Assembly: GCA_001782805.1 (NCBI GenBank)
Contig: MFPT01000004.1
Span: 1 to 39,089, forward strand
Origin: Candidatus Magasanikbacteria bacterium RIFCSPHIGHO2_01_FULL_41_23
Lineage (GTDB): Bacteria > Patescibacteria > ABY1 > Magasanikbacterales > UBA922
DNA: 39,089 nt
Reading direction: 5' to 3'
Within the stretch, counting starts at the first letter, position 1. Each line of letters begins with the position of its first letter. The notes below the pieces were generated by a model. The model was not told where the DNA came from and ran no database searches. It was given only the letters and a program-made list of their open reading frames with translations. The translations under genes were made by a program, and so were the position numbers. Shown here piece by piece: positions 21,834-28,859 of this stretch.

Positions 21834-23534
21834 TTAGCGCTGACTGAACTGAACGATGGCCTCCTCGAAGGTCATCTCTCGGCGTTCATCAGTGCGGCGA
21901 TTCTTGACTTCCACGATCCCTTCGTTAGCCCGACGGCCAACGATGATCTGGAAGGGGTAACCAATGAGATCAGCATCAGCGAACTTCGCGCCAATGCGGA
22001 TATCACGGTCGTCCAAGACCACCTCGCCAGTCCTGAGAAGCGACTGGTAAAGGGTCTCGGCGGCGGCGACCTGAGCAGAAGTAGCGGAAATGATCGCCAC
22101 TTTGTAGGGAGCCAGAGCCTCTGGCCAGATCATCCCTTTGTTGTCGTAGTTCTGTCGCTGTTCGATGGCCGCGGCCATGATGCGCGAAACACCAATGCCG
22201 TAGCATCCCATCCAGATGGTCTGGACAGTGCCGTTGACATCAGTGTACGTGGCGTTCATGGCTTCGGAGTACTTGCGGCCGAGCTGGAAGATGTGCCCGA
22301 CCTCAATCCCCTTTTGGATGCCGAGTTTTCCCTGTCCACACGCGGCACAGGTGTCTCCCACTTGTGCGTTACGCAAGTTGTAGAAACGCTCGGGCATGGC
22401 CAGATCACCACGACCAACGTTGACGTCAAGCCAGTGCTTATCCGTCTCGTTGCCACCGCAAAGGAAGTTATGGAGTCCCTTGACGGTTTCGTCGAAGTAG
22501 ATCGAACACTTGAGCCCGATGGGGCCGGCGAATCCGACTTGCGCACCAGTGGTTTCGATCACGATCTGGTCCGAGGCCAGCTCCAGCTCGGTTGCGCCGA
22601 GCAAGTTCTTGAGCTTGGTCTCGTTGATCACTTGATCACCACGAATGCAGACAGCGACGGCCTTGGTGTTGTCCACCCAATAGATGATCGTCTTGACCAT
22701 CTGCGCTCCGGAGATGCTGAACATCTGGGAGAGTTCCTCCACGGTTCTCGCGTTGGGAGTATCTTCCAGATGCGCGTCCTTCATGGTGACGGACTCGTCG
22801 TTCGCGGTGCAGAGTCCCACGGCCTTCTCTTGGTTGGCACCGTAGGAACACTGGTCGCACGAAACAACAAAATCCTCGCCTGTCTGAGCGAGTACCATGA
22901 ACTCTGCACTGCCAGTGCCGCCGATCGCGCCACTGTCAGCTTCCACCATGACGAAGTTGAAACCGCACCTCGTGAAGACACGGTTGTAGGCGTCGCGCAT
23001 GTCCGCGTAGGACTTGCGCATGCCCGCCTCGTCGAGATCGAAGCTGTAGGCATCCTTCATCAGGAACTCACGGCCGCGAATGATGCCCCCATGCGGGCGG
23101 ACTTCATCGCGGAACTTCGCGCCGATCTGGTAGAGGTTAACCGGGAGCTGACGCCACGAAGTCACGTTATCCCTTACGAGAGCCGTGACTGCCTCTTCGG
23201 CCGTCGGTGCCAGAGCCAGGTCTTGCCCCTTTCGATCCCGGGAAGTGAAGAAGGTACGAGACGCCGAGTAGACATCCCAACGCTTCGTCTCATCCCAGAT
23301 CTCGCGCGGTTGCAGGATGGGGAGACTGATCTCCACCGCTCCTGCCTGATCCATCTCTTCGCGCACGATGCGCGAAGCTTTTTGGATCACCCGCCAACCC
23401 AGATGGGCGTAAGTGTAGAGTCCTGCGGCCAATTGTCGGATGAACCCGGCGCGGACGAGGAGCTGATGGCTCGGAATCGTCGCGTCGCGTGGGTTCTCCC
23501 GCAATGTGCCGGGAACCAATTTTGAGACACGCAT
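21834..23534 (-). CDS. proS: Proline--tRNA ligase, bacterial type
   Basis: 566 residues of the long bacterial ProRS form. The class II core has PTAEEAVTALVRDNV, FRDEVRPHGGIIRGREFLMKDAYSF (motif 2) and motif 3 GCYGIGVSRIMAAAIEQ. Between motifs 2 and 3 lies the INS/YbaK-like editing domain with QMVKTIIYW and GAQVGFAGPIG, which clears Ala-tRNA-Pro. The C-terminal anticodon domain has ILDDRDIRIGAKF-like features (VVLDDRDIRIGAKFADADLIGYPFQIIVG). The gene is markedly GC-rich with a recognisable AGAGGTG Shine-Dalgarno site, unlike the AT-rich proABC next door, so it looks horizontally acquired. It has its own promoter at 23590-23618 and leads the flavoprotein gene. Confidence 0.95.
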   Translation of the reverse strand: MRVSKLVPGTLRENPRDATIPSHQLLVRAGFIRQLAAGLYTYAHLGWRVIQKASRIVREEMDQAGAVEISLPILQPREIWDETKRWDVYSASRTFFTSRDRKGQDLALAPTAEEAVTALVRDNVTSWRQLPVNLYQIGAKFRDEVRPHGGIIRGREFLMKDAYSFDLDEAGMRKSYADMRDAYNRVFTRCGFNFVMVEADSGAIGGTGSAEFMVLAQTGEDFVVSCDQCSYGANQEKAVGLCTANDESVTMKDAHLEDTPNARTVEELSQMFSISGAQMVKTIIYWVDNTKAVAVCIRGDQVINETKLKNLLGATELELASDQIVIETTGAQVGFAGPIGLKCSIYFDETVKGLHNFLCGGNETDKHWLDVNVGRGDLAMPERFYNLRNAQVGDTCAACGQGKLGIQKGIEVGHIFQLGRKYSEAMNATYTDVNGTVQTIWMGCYGIGVSRIMAAAIEQRQNYDNKGMIWPEALAPYKVAIISATSAQVAAAETLYQSLLRTGEVVLDDRDIRIGAKFADADLIGYPFQIIVGRRANEGIVEVKNRRTDERREMTFEEAIVQFSQR

Positions 23535-23561
23535 ATTTCACCTCTGAAGTGAATGACAACA

Positions 23562-23574
23562 CACCACCGTGGTG
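23562..23574 (-). promoter_or_regulatory. Leader hairpin of proS
   Basis: CACCA and TGGTG close a 3-nt loop near the predicted 5' end of the mRNA (start about 23583). A second inverted repeat (TTCAC...GTGAA) spans the Shine-Dalgarno site, so ribosome access could be modulated. Confidence 0.45.
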
Positions 23575-23589
23575 CTTGCCTTATTATTC

Positions 23590-23618
23590 AGACTAGCATG
23601 ACACGATTATCCAGTCAA
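23590..23618 (-). promoter_or_regulatory. proS-flavoprotein promoter
   Basis: On the minus strand TTGACT (23613-23618), 17-nt spacer, TAGTCT (23590-23595). It begins just after the proC stop codon, giving proS a start independent of the proABC attenuator. Confidence 0.6.
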
Positions 23619-23624
23619 TAAATC

Positions 23625-24434
23625 TTATTTAATCTGCTTTTTCAAAAAAATTGCTCTCTTATACGCCATCTTTGTCGCCTTTTTATATATTTTTGCTAAA
23701 TTACTGGGATCAATAATTTTAAAAGCGGCTTCAGTTGTTCCGCCTTTGGAAGTAACCTTATTTCTTAAAACACGAGCGTCTTCTTGGCTTCCTTTAAAAA
23801 GAAATCCGGCACCAATTATTGTTTGGACAACTAATTTTTTGGCCTGGATTTTATTGAAACCTAAAGCTCTGGCTGATTCAATCAAATGACTCGCAAAATC
23901 AAACACATATGCCGGCCCGCTCCCACTTATGGCCGTGGATGCATCAATACTTTTCTCAATCTTAACTTCCATTTCCTCACCTAATTGGGAAAATAATTGC
24001 TGTACGATTTTTTTTTGCTCCGGACTTATTATATCTGCTTTCCACACCGTCATCCCAAATCCAATTTGCGCCGGAGTATTGGGCATACATCGCACAATTT
24101 TTTTAGTGCCCAGTATTTTTTCAATCGTCTGAATGGAAACCCCGGCCATAATTGATACAAATACTTGATTCACAACAAAAGGTTTAATACTCTCCAACAT
24201 TTCTTTGGCTTGTTGCGGTTTAACTGATAACAAAACCACATCTTTATCAACCAATCCGTCTTTGTTATTTTCTGAAACACCAATTTTATATCTGTTTTTT
24301 AATTCTTCCAAACGCGGAATTATAGGAGAACAGGCCGTAATATCTTTGGGATCAACTTGTAAATTCTCAATAAATTGTTTAATGAAAACTTCTCCCATCA
24401 CTCCGGCGCCAACAATCCCGATTTTTTTAAACAT
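23625..24434 (-). CDS. proC: Pyrroline-5-carboxylate reductase
   Basis: 269 residues. It catalyses the last step of proline synthesis, NAD(P)H-dependent reduction of pyrroline-5-carboxylate. The N-terminal Rossmann motif is GIVGAGVMGEVFI. VVLLSVKPQQ and RCMPNTPAQIGFGMTVW follow. The C-terminal helical domain has SGSGPAYVFDFASHLIESARALGF and KVTSKGGTTEAAF, where substrate is bound. The gene starts 2 nt after proB in the operon proA-proB-proC and is AT-rich like the host. Confidence 0.95.
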   Translation of the reverse strand: MFKKIGIVGAGVMGEVFIKQFIENLQVDPKDITACSPIIPRLEELKNRYKIGVSENNKDGLVDKDVVLLSVKPQQAKEMLESIKPFVVNQVFVSIMAGVSIQTIEKILGTKKIVRCMPNTPAQIGFGMTVWKADIISPEQKKIVQQLFSQLGEEMEVKIEKSIDASTAISGSGPAYVFDFASHLIESARALGFNKIQAKKLVVQTIIGAGFLFKGSQEDARVLRNKVTSKGGTTEAAFKIIDPSNLAKIYKKATKMAYKRAIFLKKQIK

Positions 24435-24436
24435 AT

Positions 24437-25501
24437 TTAAATAATAATTAAATCATCAACGTGAATAACTTCTTGATTATATATTTTTTCTTTTTTCAAT
24501 AACAATCCATGTAAATCATGGTAATTAATTTTTACCATACCAATTGCCAGTTGGTCTCCTTCCTCATCAAGGACATCAATTACTTCTCCTTTATTAAAGG
24601 TTCCGTAAATTTTGGTAACTCCCACGGCCAACAAACTTTTTCTTTTTTTAAGTGCCTCAGCCGCACCCGCATCTATTTTAATGGATCCCGTGGAAATTTT
24701 AGTTGACACCAGCCACCGATCACGATTTTTTAACAAAACTTTTTGATTGGGCAAGAAAATCGTGCCTTCGCATTCTCCATTAATTATTTTTTCAATGATT
24801 CTTTCTTTTTGACCATTGGCAATAACCATCGTAATACCAAAACACGAGGCTAAACGCAGCGCACGCAGTTTGGCAATCATGCCGCCGCTGCCATGTTGGG
24901 AAACATCAGTGTCACATTGACGCATCAGTTCTTTGGTCACATTTTCCACTTTGGAAATTAATTTTGCATCAGAATATCTACTGGGATCTTTATCAAATAA
25001 GCCATCAACATGAGACAAATTAATCACCATATCCGCCTCAATCGCGAGCGCAATGACTACGGCCAAACTATCATTATCTTTGTAACTGGCAACTGTGCCA
25101 TTCGTTACCGCATCGTTTTCATTTATCAAAGGCACAATGCGGTGCTTAAGCAAATCTTTTATCATACCACCCATATTGTGGTATGACTGCATATCAGCCA
25201 TGTCATTTTTCCCCAAAAGAATTTGGGCAATCAAAAGCGACTCTTTGGAAAATTCATCAGCATAAATAGAAGTTAGATACGTTTGCCCAATGGCCGCGTA
25301 TGCTCTTTTATTCAAATCAGTTTTATTTTTATGTAAAAATCTTCCGGCCGCCACTGCGCCGGAGGTAACAATAATTATTTCACAATTTTTGGTTTGTAAT
25401 AATTTTATTTCTTTAACGAATTTGGCAATGATCGCGCGATCAATATCACCGCTTTTTTTTATAAGTGTGTGCGTGCCAATTTTTACCACAATTCTTTTCA
25501 T
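24437..25501 (-). CDS. proB: Glutamate 5-kinase with PUA domain
   Basis: 354 residues. It phosphorylates glutamate to gamma-glutamyl phosphate, the first committed step and usual feedback target of proline synthesis. The amino-acid-kinase domain (about 1-255) has VVKIGTHTL, IIVTSGAVAAG, INENDAV and the GSGGMIAKLRAL region. A PUA domain follows (about 275-354; GSIKIDAGAAEALKKRKSLLAVGV), as in E. coli-type enzymes. It lies 9 nt after proA. Its expression should depend on the attenuator ahead of proA. Confidence 0.95.
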   Translation of the reverse strand: MKRIVVKIGTHTLIKKSGDIDRAIIAKFVKEIKLLQTKNCEIIIVTSGAVAAGRFLHKNKTDLNKRAYAAIGQTYLTSIYADEFSKESLLIAQILLGKNDMADMQSYHNMGGMIKDLLKHRIVPLINENDAVTNGTVASYKDNDSLAVVIALAIEADMVINLSHVDGLFDKDPSRYSDAKLISKVENVTKELMRQCDTDVSQHGSGGMIAKLRALRLASCFGITMVIANGQKERIIEKIINGECEGTIFLPNQKVLLKNRDRWLVSTKISTGSIKIDAGAAEALKKRKSLLAVGVTKIYGTFNKGEVIDVLDEEGDQLAIGMVKINYHDLHGLLLKKEKIYNQEVIHVDDLIII

Positions 25502-25510
25502 AAAATCATT

Positions 25511-26794
25511 CTAACGAATTTGGCCTTGACCAAATACAATGTATTTTGTCACGGTCAATTCTTCCAATCCCATCGGTCCCATACCATGAATTTTGGAAGT
25601 GTTGATTCCTATTTCCGCGCCCAAACCAAATTCATTGCCATCAGTAAATCTGGTGGAAGCATTTACATACGTGGCCGCGCTATCTACGGAATTAATAAAT
25701 TTCCACGACTCATTATAATCTTCGGTAATTATACCATCAGCCAAATGAGTGCCAAAAGTATTGATATGATCAATCGCTTCTGACAAATCGTTTACAACTT
25801 TGATGGTTATTTTTAAATCCAGATATTCAGTCACCCAATCAGTGTCAGTCGCCGGTATTACATCGGGAATTATGGCCTGGGTTTTTTCACAGCCTCGGAC
25901 TTCAACTCCGACATCCCGCAGTTCTTTTATTAAATCAGGCAAAATAATATGTGCAATTGATTCATCAACCAAAACTTTTTCCAAGGAATTACAAGTTGAG
26001 GGATTGGAAACTTTGGCGTTACAGACAATTTTTTTGGCCATGGTCAAATCAGCGTTTTTGGATACATAAATATGCGTAATGCCTTGACGATGACTCAAAA
26101 CCGGCATGCGAGCATGCGCGCAAACCGCGTCAATTAATTTTTCTCCGCCGCGCGGTATCATTAAATCAATATATTTATCAAGTTTGGCCAATTCTGCCAC
26201 GGCCACATGATCAGTAACAGAAACCATTTGTAAAAAATCAGGGGAAATGCCAGCCGATTGTACGGCTTCTTTGATAAGATTAGAAAGAACAATATTGGTG
26301 TGCAAAGATTCTTTGCCACCGCGCAAAATACACGCATTTCCGGATTTTAAAGCCAAAGCCGCAATGTCCACTGTAACATTAGGGCGTGATTCATAAATAC
26401 AACAAATGACACCAATCGGAATGCGAATTTTCCCAATCCGCAAACCATTCGGCCGCACTGTCATTTTTACTACTTCTCCAATGGGATCGGGCAAATTAAT
26501 TATATCCATCACGCCTTTAGCTATGGCATTTATTTTTTCCGGTGTTAGCAACAATCGATTTTTTATTACATTACTCACCGTTGGATTATCAATCATGAGA
26601 GCATCCATGTCCAACCTATTCGCGTCAATAATTTTATTACTGTTTTTAAAAAGCGAATCAGCAATTTCTTTTAACGCGTGATTTTTCTGTGTTGTAGAAA
26701 TTGATCGTTGTTTGAATGATGCCAATTTTGCTTTTTTGGCTTGATCAAGAATTATCTGAGTAATATGTGTATTGTCCATAGATAAACGTATCAT
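25511..26794 (-). CDS. proA: Glutamate-5-semialdehyde dehydrogenase
   Basis: 427 residues. It reduces gamma-glutamyl phosphate to the semialdehyde, which cyclises to pyrroline-5-carboxylate. Recognisable parts are IPIGVICCIYESRPNVTVDIAAL, KSGNACILRGGKES, IDLMIPRGG, the catalytic cysteine region NPSTCNSLEKVLVD and NASTRFTDGNEFGLGAEIGI. The ATG at 26794 lies only 7 nt after the attenuator U-run, and a second ATG five codons in (MDNTHITQ) is possible. It is the first structural gene of proABC, preceded by a leader peptide with three proline codons. Confidence 0.95.
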   Translation of the reverse strand: MIRLSMDNTHITQIILDQAKKAKLASFKQRSISTTQKNHALKEIADSLFKNSNKIIDANRLDMDALMIDNPTVSNVIKNRLLLTPEKINAIAKGVMDIINLPDPIGEVVKMTVRPNGLRIGKIRIPIGVICCIYESRPNVTVDIAALALKSGNACILRGGKESLHTNIVLSNLIKEAVQSAGISPDFLQMVSVTDHVAVAELAKLDKYIDLMIPRGGEKLIDAVCAHARMPVLSHRQGITHIYVSKNADLTMAKKIVCNAKVSNPSTCNSLEKVLVDESIAHIILPDLIKELRDVGVEVRGCEKTQAIIPDVIPATDTDWVTEYLDLKITIKVVNDLSEAIDHINTFGTHLADGIITEDYNESWKFINSVDSAATYVNASTRFTDGNEFGLGAEIGINTSKIHGMGPMGLEELTVTKYIVFGQGQIR

Positions 26795-26800
26795 TTTTAT

Positions 26801-26825
26801 AAAAACTCCAGAGTTTACTGGAGCT
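26801..26825 (-). terminator. Attenuator terminator ahead of proA
   Basis: On the minus strand AGCTCCAG and CTGGAGTT pair (8 bp including one G-U) around a 4-6 nt loop and run into a U5 tract. It lies inside the leader, 7 nt before the proA ATG, so transcription must pass it to reach proABC. Its 5' arm shares three bases (26823-26825) with the competing antiterminator stem. Confidence 0.75.
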
Positions 26826-26864
26826 ATCTAATATATATGCAGAAACAACACTATACTAGATAGC
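26823..26864 (-). promoter_or_regulatory. Antiterminator stem of the proABC attenuator
   Basis: Leader segments at 26852-26864 and 26823-26835 are complementary over 13 bp with a single G-U, enclosing a 16-nt loop. The 5' arm overlaps the last codons and stop of the leader peptide, so a ribosome finishing the peptide would cover it. A ribosome stalled at the proline codons would leave it free to pair and to compete with the terminator. Confidence 0.7.
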
Positions 26865-26904
26865 GCATTGGCGGAGGTACGATTTTATTTTTAAAAAATT
26901 TCAT
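26851..26904 (-). CDS. Proline-rich attenuator leader peptide
   Basis: A 17-codon ORF with sequence MKFFKNKIVPPPMRYLV. Codons 10-12 are CCT CCG CCA (26869-26877), three different proline codons in a row. The ATG lies about 7 nt from the predicted start of transcription (promoter 26918-26946) and has no Shine-Dalgarno site, like many neighbours. The stop codon falls inside the 5' arm of the antiterminator stem, and a terminator hairpin follows before proA. This is the layout of amino-acid operon attenuation: low charged tRNA-Pro would stall the ribosome at the PPP codons, favour the antiterminator and express proABC. A PPP stretch also stalls ribosomes without EF-P. The function is inferred from layout, with no experiment behind it. 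Confidence 0.7.
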   Translation of the reverse strand: MKFFKNKIVPPPMRYLV

Positions 26905-26917
26905 AAAGTTAATAAGA

Positions 26918-26946
26918 AATATACTATACAAGATTTTCTTTGTCAA
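26918..26946 (-). promoter_or_regulatory. proABC leader promoter
   Basis: On the minus strand TTGACA (26941-26946), 17-nt spacer, TATATT (26918-26923), close to consensus. It drives the leader peptide, attenuator and proABC. Confidence 0.7.
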
Positions 26947-27035
26947 TAAAGTTTAAACAAAAAATGCTTTTGTTGGAGGGGGGGTCAGAGCGTCGCAACA
27001 ATCGTGCTAAGCCCTGACCAGAGTCACCACAGTCA

Positions 27036-27503
27036 CTACTTTAGGAACACACGCTTGATTTCCCGGCGATTATCCTCAAACGCTGTCCGAGAATGAAGCA
27101 CACGCCAGTTGTCCCAGATCAGGAATGAGTTGCACTGGTAGAAGAACGCAACATGATGTTCATTGAACCAGTAGAAGCACTGCTTCATGATCGCAGTCAT
27201 AACGGGATCATGACTGTATTGCATGCAGTTGTAGCTGTAACGCAGGAGTTCCTCACCATCGAGGGTTTCCAAAAATGGATGAACAGCCACCATTCCCAGT
27301 CCACTCGACTGGATACCTGAACTCGAGACGAACTGGTAGGACTGGTTCCGACAATAGTCACGTTGCTCTTCGGTGAGTGTGGCCAAAGCAACGTGATCCA
27401 CTCCATCGTCGATCTTGGAGAGGAACAACCACCCTTGACGCGCGAGCTCGCGCTTCCACTCAACCAGTTGTTCTGTACACGGCAACCTGTGCAGTGTTCT
27501 CAT
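27036..27503 (-). CDS. Short TauD/TfdA-like protein, C-terminal half only
   Basis: 155 residues. The end of the protein, FLIWDNWRVLHSRTAFEDNRREIKR, matches the C-terminal signature of the TauD/TfdA group of 2-oxoglutarate/Fe(II) dioxygenases: the distal iron-ligand His in WDNxRVLH and the 2-oxoglutarate-binding Arg. The proximal HxD motif of the N-terminal half is not seen, and family members are usually about 270-350 residues. It may be a remnant, a non-catalytic relative, or a domain that works with a partner. The start is supported by AAGGAG 8 nt upstream of the ATG. Codons are GC-rich, unlike the neighbours, and the gene has its own promoter at 27536-27564. Confidence 0.55.
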   Translation of the reverse strand: MRTLHRLPCTEQLVEWKRELARQGWLFLSKIDDGVDHVALATLTEEQRDYCRNQSYQFVSSSGIQSSGLGMVAVHPFLETLDGEELLRYSYNCMQYSHDPVMTAIMKQCFYWFNEHHVAFFYQCNSFLIWDNWRVLHSRTAFEDNRREIKRVFLK

Positions 27504-27535
27504 GACTTTTTCTCCTTATAAAAACAGATATAAAA

Positions 27536-27564
27536 ATTGTATCATTATAATTATCGATAATCAA
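27536..27564 (-). promoter_or_regulatory. Promoter for the TauD-like gene
   Basis: On the minus strand TTGATT (27559-27564), 17-nt spacer, TACAAT (27536-27541) with an upstream TG (extended -10). The 12-bp palindrome ATTATCGATAAT lies in the spacer and upstream element and could be an operator. Confidence 0.55.
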
Positions 27565-27638
27565 ATTTTTTCCCAATATTATTTAGCTTGATAATAAGTC
27601 CGTCTCCCCAATTGATCATGACGCGTTTGGTTGGCATG

Positions 27639-27665
27639 TGGTTCATGGTGAGCGAAGTCGAACCA
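27639..27665. repeat. REP-like palindrome inserted in the pseudogene
   Basis: TGGTTC...GAACCA encloses a GAGCGAAGTCG core, the same core arrangement as the other palindromes in the window. The intact gene at 30.0 kb lacks this stretch, so it was inserted here. Confidence 0.65.
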
Positions 27666-27675
27666 TTATGATCGG

Positions 27676-27694
27676 CCCCGACATAAAGTCGGGG
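27676..27694. repeat. CCCCGAC/GTCGGGG palindrome
   Basis: CCCCGAC, 5-nt loop, GTCGGGG: a perfect 7-bp stem. It was inserted together with the neighbouring palindrome and is absent from the intact homologous gene. It resembles the TCCCGAT/ATCGGGA hairpin at 28815-28832. Confidence 0.6.
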
Positions 27695-27757
27695 TAAACT
27701 CCGGCAAAGAAGTCGGCGACTGCGGTGAAACTGCCACGGCTTATGAGGGGATCGATG

Positions 27758-27943
27758 TCAACTTTGATTATACCGTTCAATTAATTTTCGCTGATCTTCA
27801 TTGGCACCATTGATTGCGCCCATTATTAATTTTCGTTTTTCTGCTTCTGATGCGGTACGAAAAAATTCCCCGGCACTGGCTTGCGTTGAACTTGTTGAGA
27901 TATCCTTGACCGGTGAAAATATTTTTTTGAAAAACCGGATCAT
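27758..27943 (-). CDS. Small hypothetical protein
   Basis: 61 residues. The N-terminus MIRFFKKIFSPVKD is basic and amphipathic and may associate with membrane. The C-terminal half (EFFRTASEAEKRKLIMGAINGANEDQRKLIERY) is predicted helical. Between them, ISTSSTQASAGE is encoded by a degenerate REP-like repeat (about 27878-27902). No family is assigned. It lies 18 nt after hepT on the same strand and may belong to that transcript. The lack of a Shine-Dalgarno site is usual here. Confidence 0.5.
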   Translation of the reverse strand: MIRFFKKIFSPVKDISTSSTQASAGEFFRTASEAEKRKLIMGAINGANEDQRKLIERYNQS

Positions 27944-27961
27944 ACTACATCAAACCAAAGT

Positions 27962-28321
27962 TTATTTATTATCTGAATCAATTTTCTTTTGAATTTTTTT
28001 AATTAAGCGTTCCAGCTTAGGTATCTCAACTTGACAAACATTCCAAGATAAAGCCAGATCAACATGATAATACTCGTGAATTAATATATCACGCATTCCA
28101 CTAATACTCTTCCAAGGAATTTCCGGATGCTCTGTGCGTAACATGGTGGGTAGTGATTTGACTATTTCTCCGATGATTTCTATACGACGATTTACGCAAT
28201 CCTGTGCTTTTATTGATCCTAAAAAATCCTTATAATCTAATCCATTAATGTAGTCATAGATCAGTTCACAAGATACTAATATATCCTGTAACAGAACAGA
28301 TACCATTCGTACTTTTTTCAT
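27962..28321 (-). CDS. hepT: HepT-like HEPN ribonuclease toxin
   Basis: 119 residues of the DUF86/HepT HEPN family. The RNase motif RX4HXY is intact: R77, H82 and Y84 in MRDILIHEYYHVD. The characteristic helix with VNRRIEIIGEIVKSLP is present. In studied systems the partner MntA adds AMP groups to the Tyr of this motif and silences the toxin. The ATG overlaps the mntA stop (ATGA), typical of translationally coupled toxin-antitoxin pairs. Confidence 0.85.
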   Translation of the reverse strand: MKKVRMVSVLLQDILVSCELIYDYINGLDYKDFLGSIKAQDCVNRRIEIIGEIVKSLPTMLRTEHPEIPWKSISGMRDILIHEYYHVDLALSWNVCQVEIPKLERLIKKIQKKIDSDNK

Positions 28322-28629
28322 AGTAAAGCAACAAAATCTTTTTCAATATTTTTTTTCAAGGCTGGGTGTATGCTTCCCGGCGTACCGACATCCACCTTAC
28401 GTCCCAATTTTTCTTGTAACGAATCGCGGAGCCCAACAAGATCAAATAAACTTTTTTGTCCTTTAAATTCTATAATAATATCAATATCACTTTTACTCGT
28501 TGCCTCACCACGCGCGTATGAACCGAACAAATGAGCTTTTTTGACGTCAAAGTTCACAAAAACCGGTCTGGCTTTTGCTTGAATGTCAGATAGAGTTAAA
28601 ATTGATTTTTGTTTGACAATTTTTTTCAT
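28318..28629 (-). CDS. mntA: MntA-like nucleotidyltransferase antitoxin
   Basis: 103 residues, a minimal nucleotidyltransferase. The active-site pattern GSX10DXD is complete (G36-S37, D48, D50 in LFGSYARGEATSKSDIDIII). In characterised pairs this enzyme AMPylates HepT and so acts as the antitoxin. It overlaps hepT by 4 nt. The promoter at 28638-28666 would start the mRNA within a few bases of this ATG, making it effectively leaderless. The C-terminus (VGTPGSIHPALKKNIEKDFVAL) is typical of the family. Confidence 0.88.
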   Translation of the reverse strand: MKKIVKQKSILTLSDIQAKARPVFVNFDVKKAHLFGSYARGEATSKSDIDIIIEFKGQKSLFDLVGLRDSLQEKLGRKVDVGTPGSIHPALKKNIEKDFVALL

Positions 28630-28637
28630 ATATTTTT

Positions 28638-28666
28638 ATTTTACTACACAAGTTCTAAATCGTCAA
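28638..28666 (-). promoter_or_regulatory. mntA-hepT promoter, leaderless mRNA
   Basis: On the minus strand TTGACG (28661-28666), 17-nt spacer, TAAAAT (28638-28643). The mntA ATG begins 8 nt after the -10, so the transcript would start at or next to the start codon. Confidence 0.6.
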
Positions 28667-28704
28667 AATTCAGATATTCAAGGAAATGTTTATCCCCACA
28701 TTTC

Positions 28705-28733
28705 TTGACTTTCAGTATAAAACACTATCTAAT
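28705..28733 (+). promoter_or_regulatory. Promoter for the lipoprotein gene
   Basis: TTGACT (28705-28710), 17-nt spacer, TCTAAT (28728-28733). It leaves a leader of about 120 nt that contains the hairpin at 28815-28832. Confidence 0.5.
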
Positions 28734-28814
28734 ACGTTTATGTTGTTCTTTCCTAATTTAGGTGAGGCCTAAGCAGACACAGAAAAATGGTGCGCCACTG
28801 TGTTGTGGAAAATG

Positions 28815-28832
28815 TCCCGATTTTTATCGGGA
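28815..28832 (+). promoter_or_regulatory. Leader hairpin of the lipoprotein gene
   Basis: TCCCGAT, loop TTTT, ATCGGGA: a perfect 7-bp stem upstream of the AGGAGG site. It is similar in form to the palindrome at 27676-27694. Confidence 0.6.
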
Positions 28833-28859
28833 TAATTTCCGCGACATAGGAGGTTTATC

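Larger units (their letters stand above)
27592..27753 (-). pseudogene. Decayed fragment of the giant secreted-protein gene
   Basis: This DNA is closely similar to 30022-30140, the part of the 2955-residue protein gene that encodes the PKD-like INWGDG segment. Matching stretches include the part reading MPTKRVMINWGDGLI and the part reading DPLISRGSFTAVADFFA. The two are separated by an inserted stretch with two palindromes (27639-27665 and 27676-27694) and a stop codon or frame break, so it cannot be expressed as a whole. It is a partial duplicate or the last remnant of a paralogue, about 2 kb from the intact gene and in the same orientation. Confidence 0.8.

Noticed and set aside
21723..23525. 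A 600-codon plus-strand open frame opposite proS
   Set aside because: It is the antisense shadow of a GC-rich gene. The minus strand encodes an unmistakable ProRS with all motifs, and the plus-strand translation has no recognisable domain or start signal.
19388..23620. Assembly chimera or contaminating contig
   Set aside because: Similar GC-rich genes are scattered at five other places with intact host operons between them, and the proS promoter overlaps the proC end. Read-level evidence would be needed to exclude it fully.
26861..26885. T-box riboswitch ahead of proA
   Set aside because: The conserved T-box bulge sequence (GGUACCGCG-type) is absent on the coding strand; GTACC is followed by TCCGCC, which is explained by the proline codons of the leader ORF.
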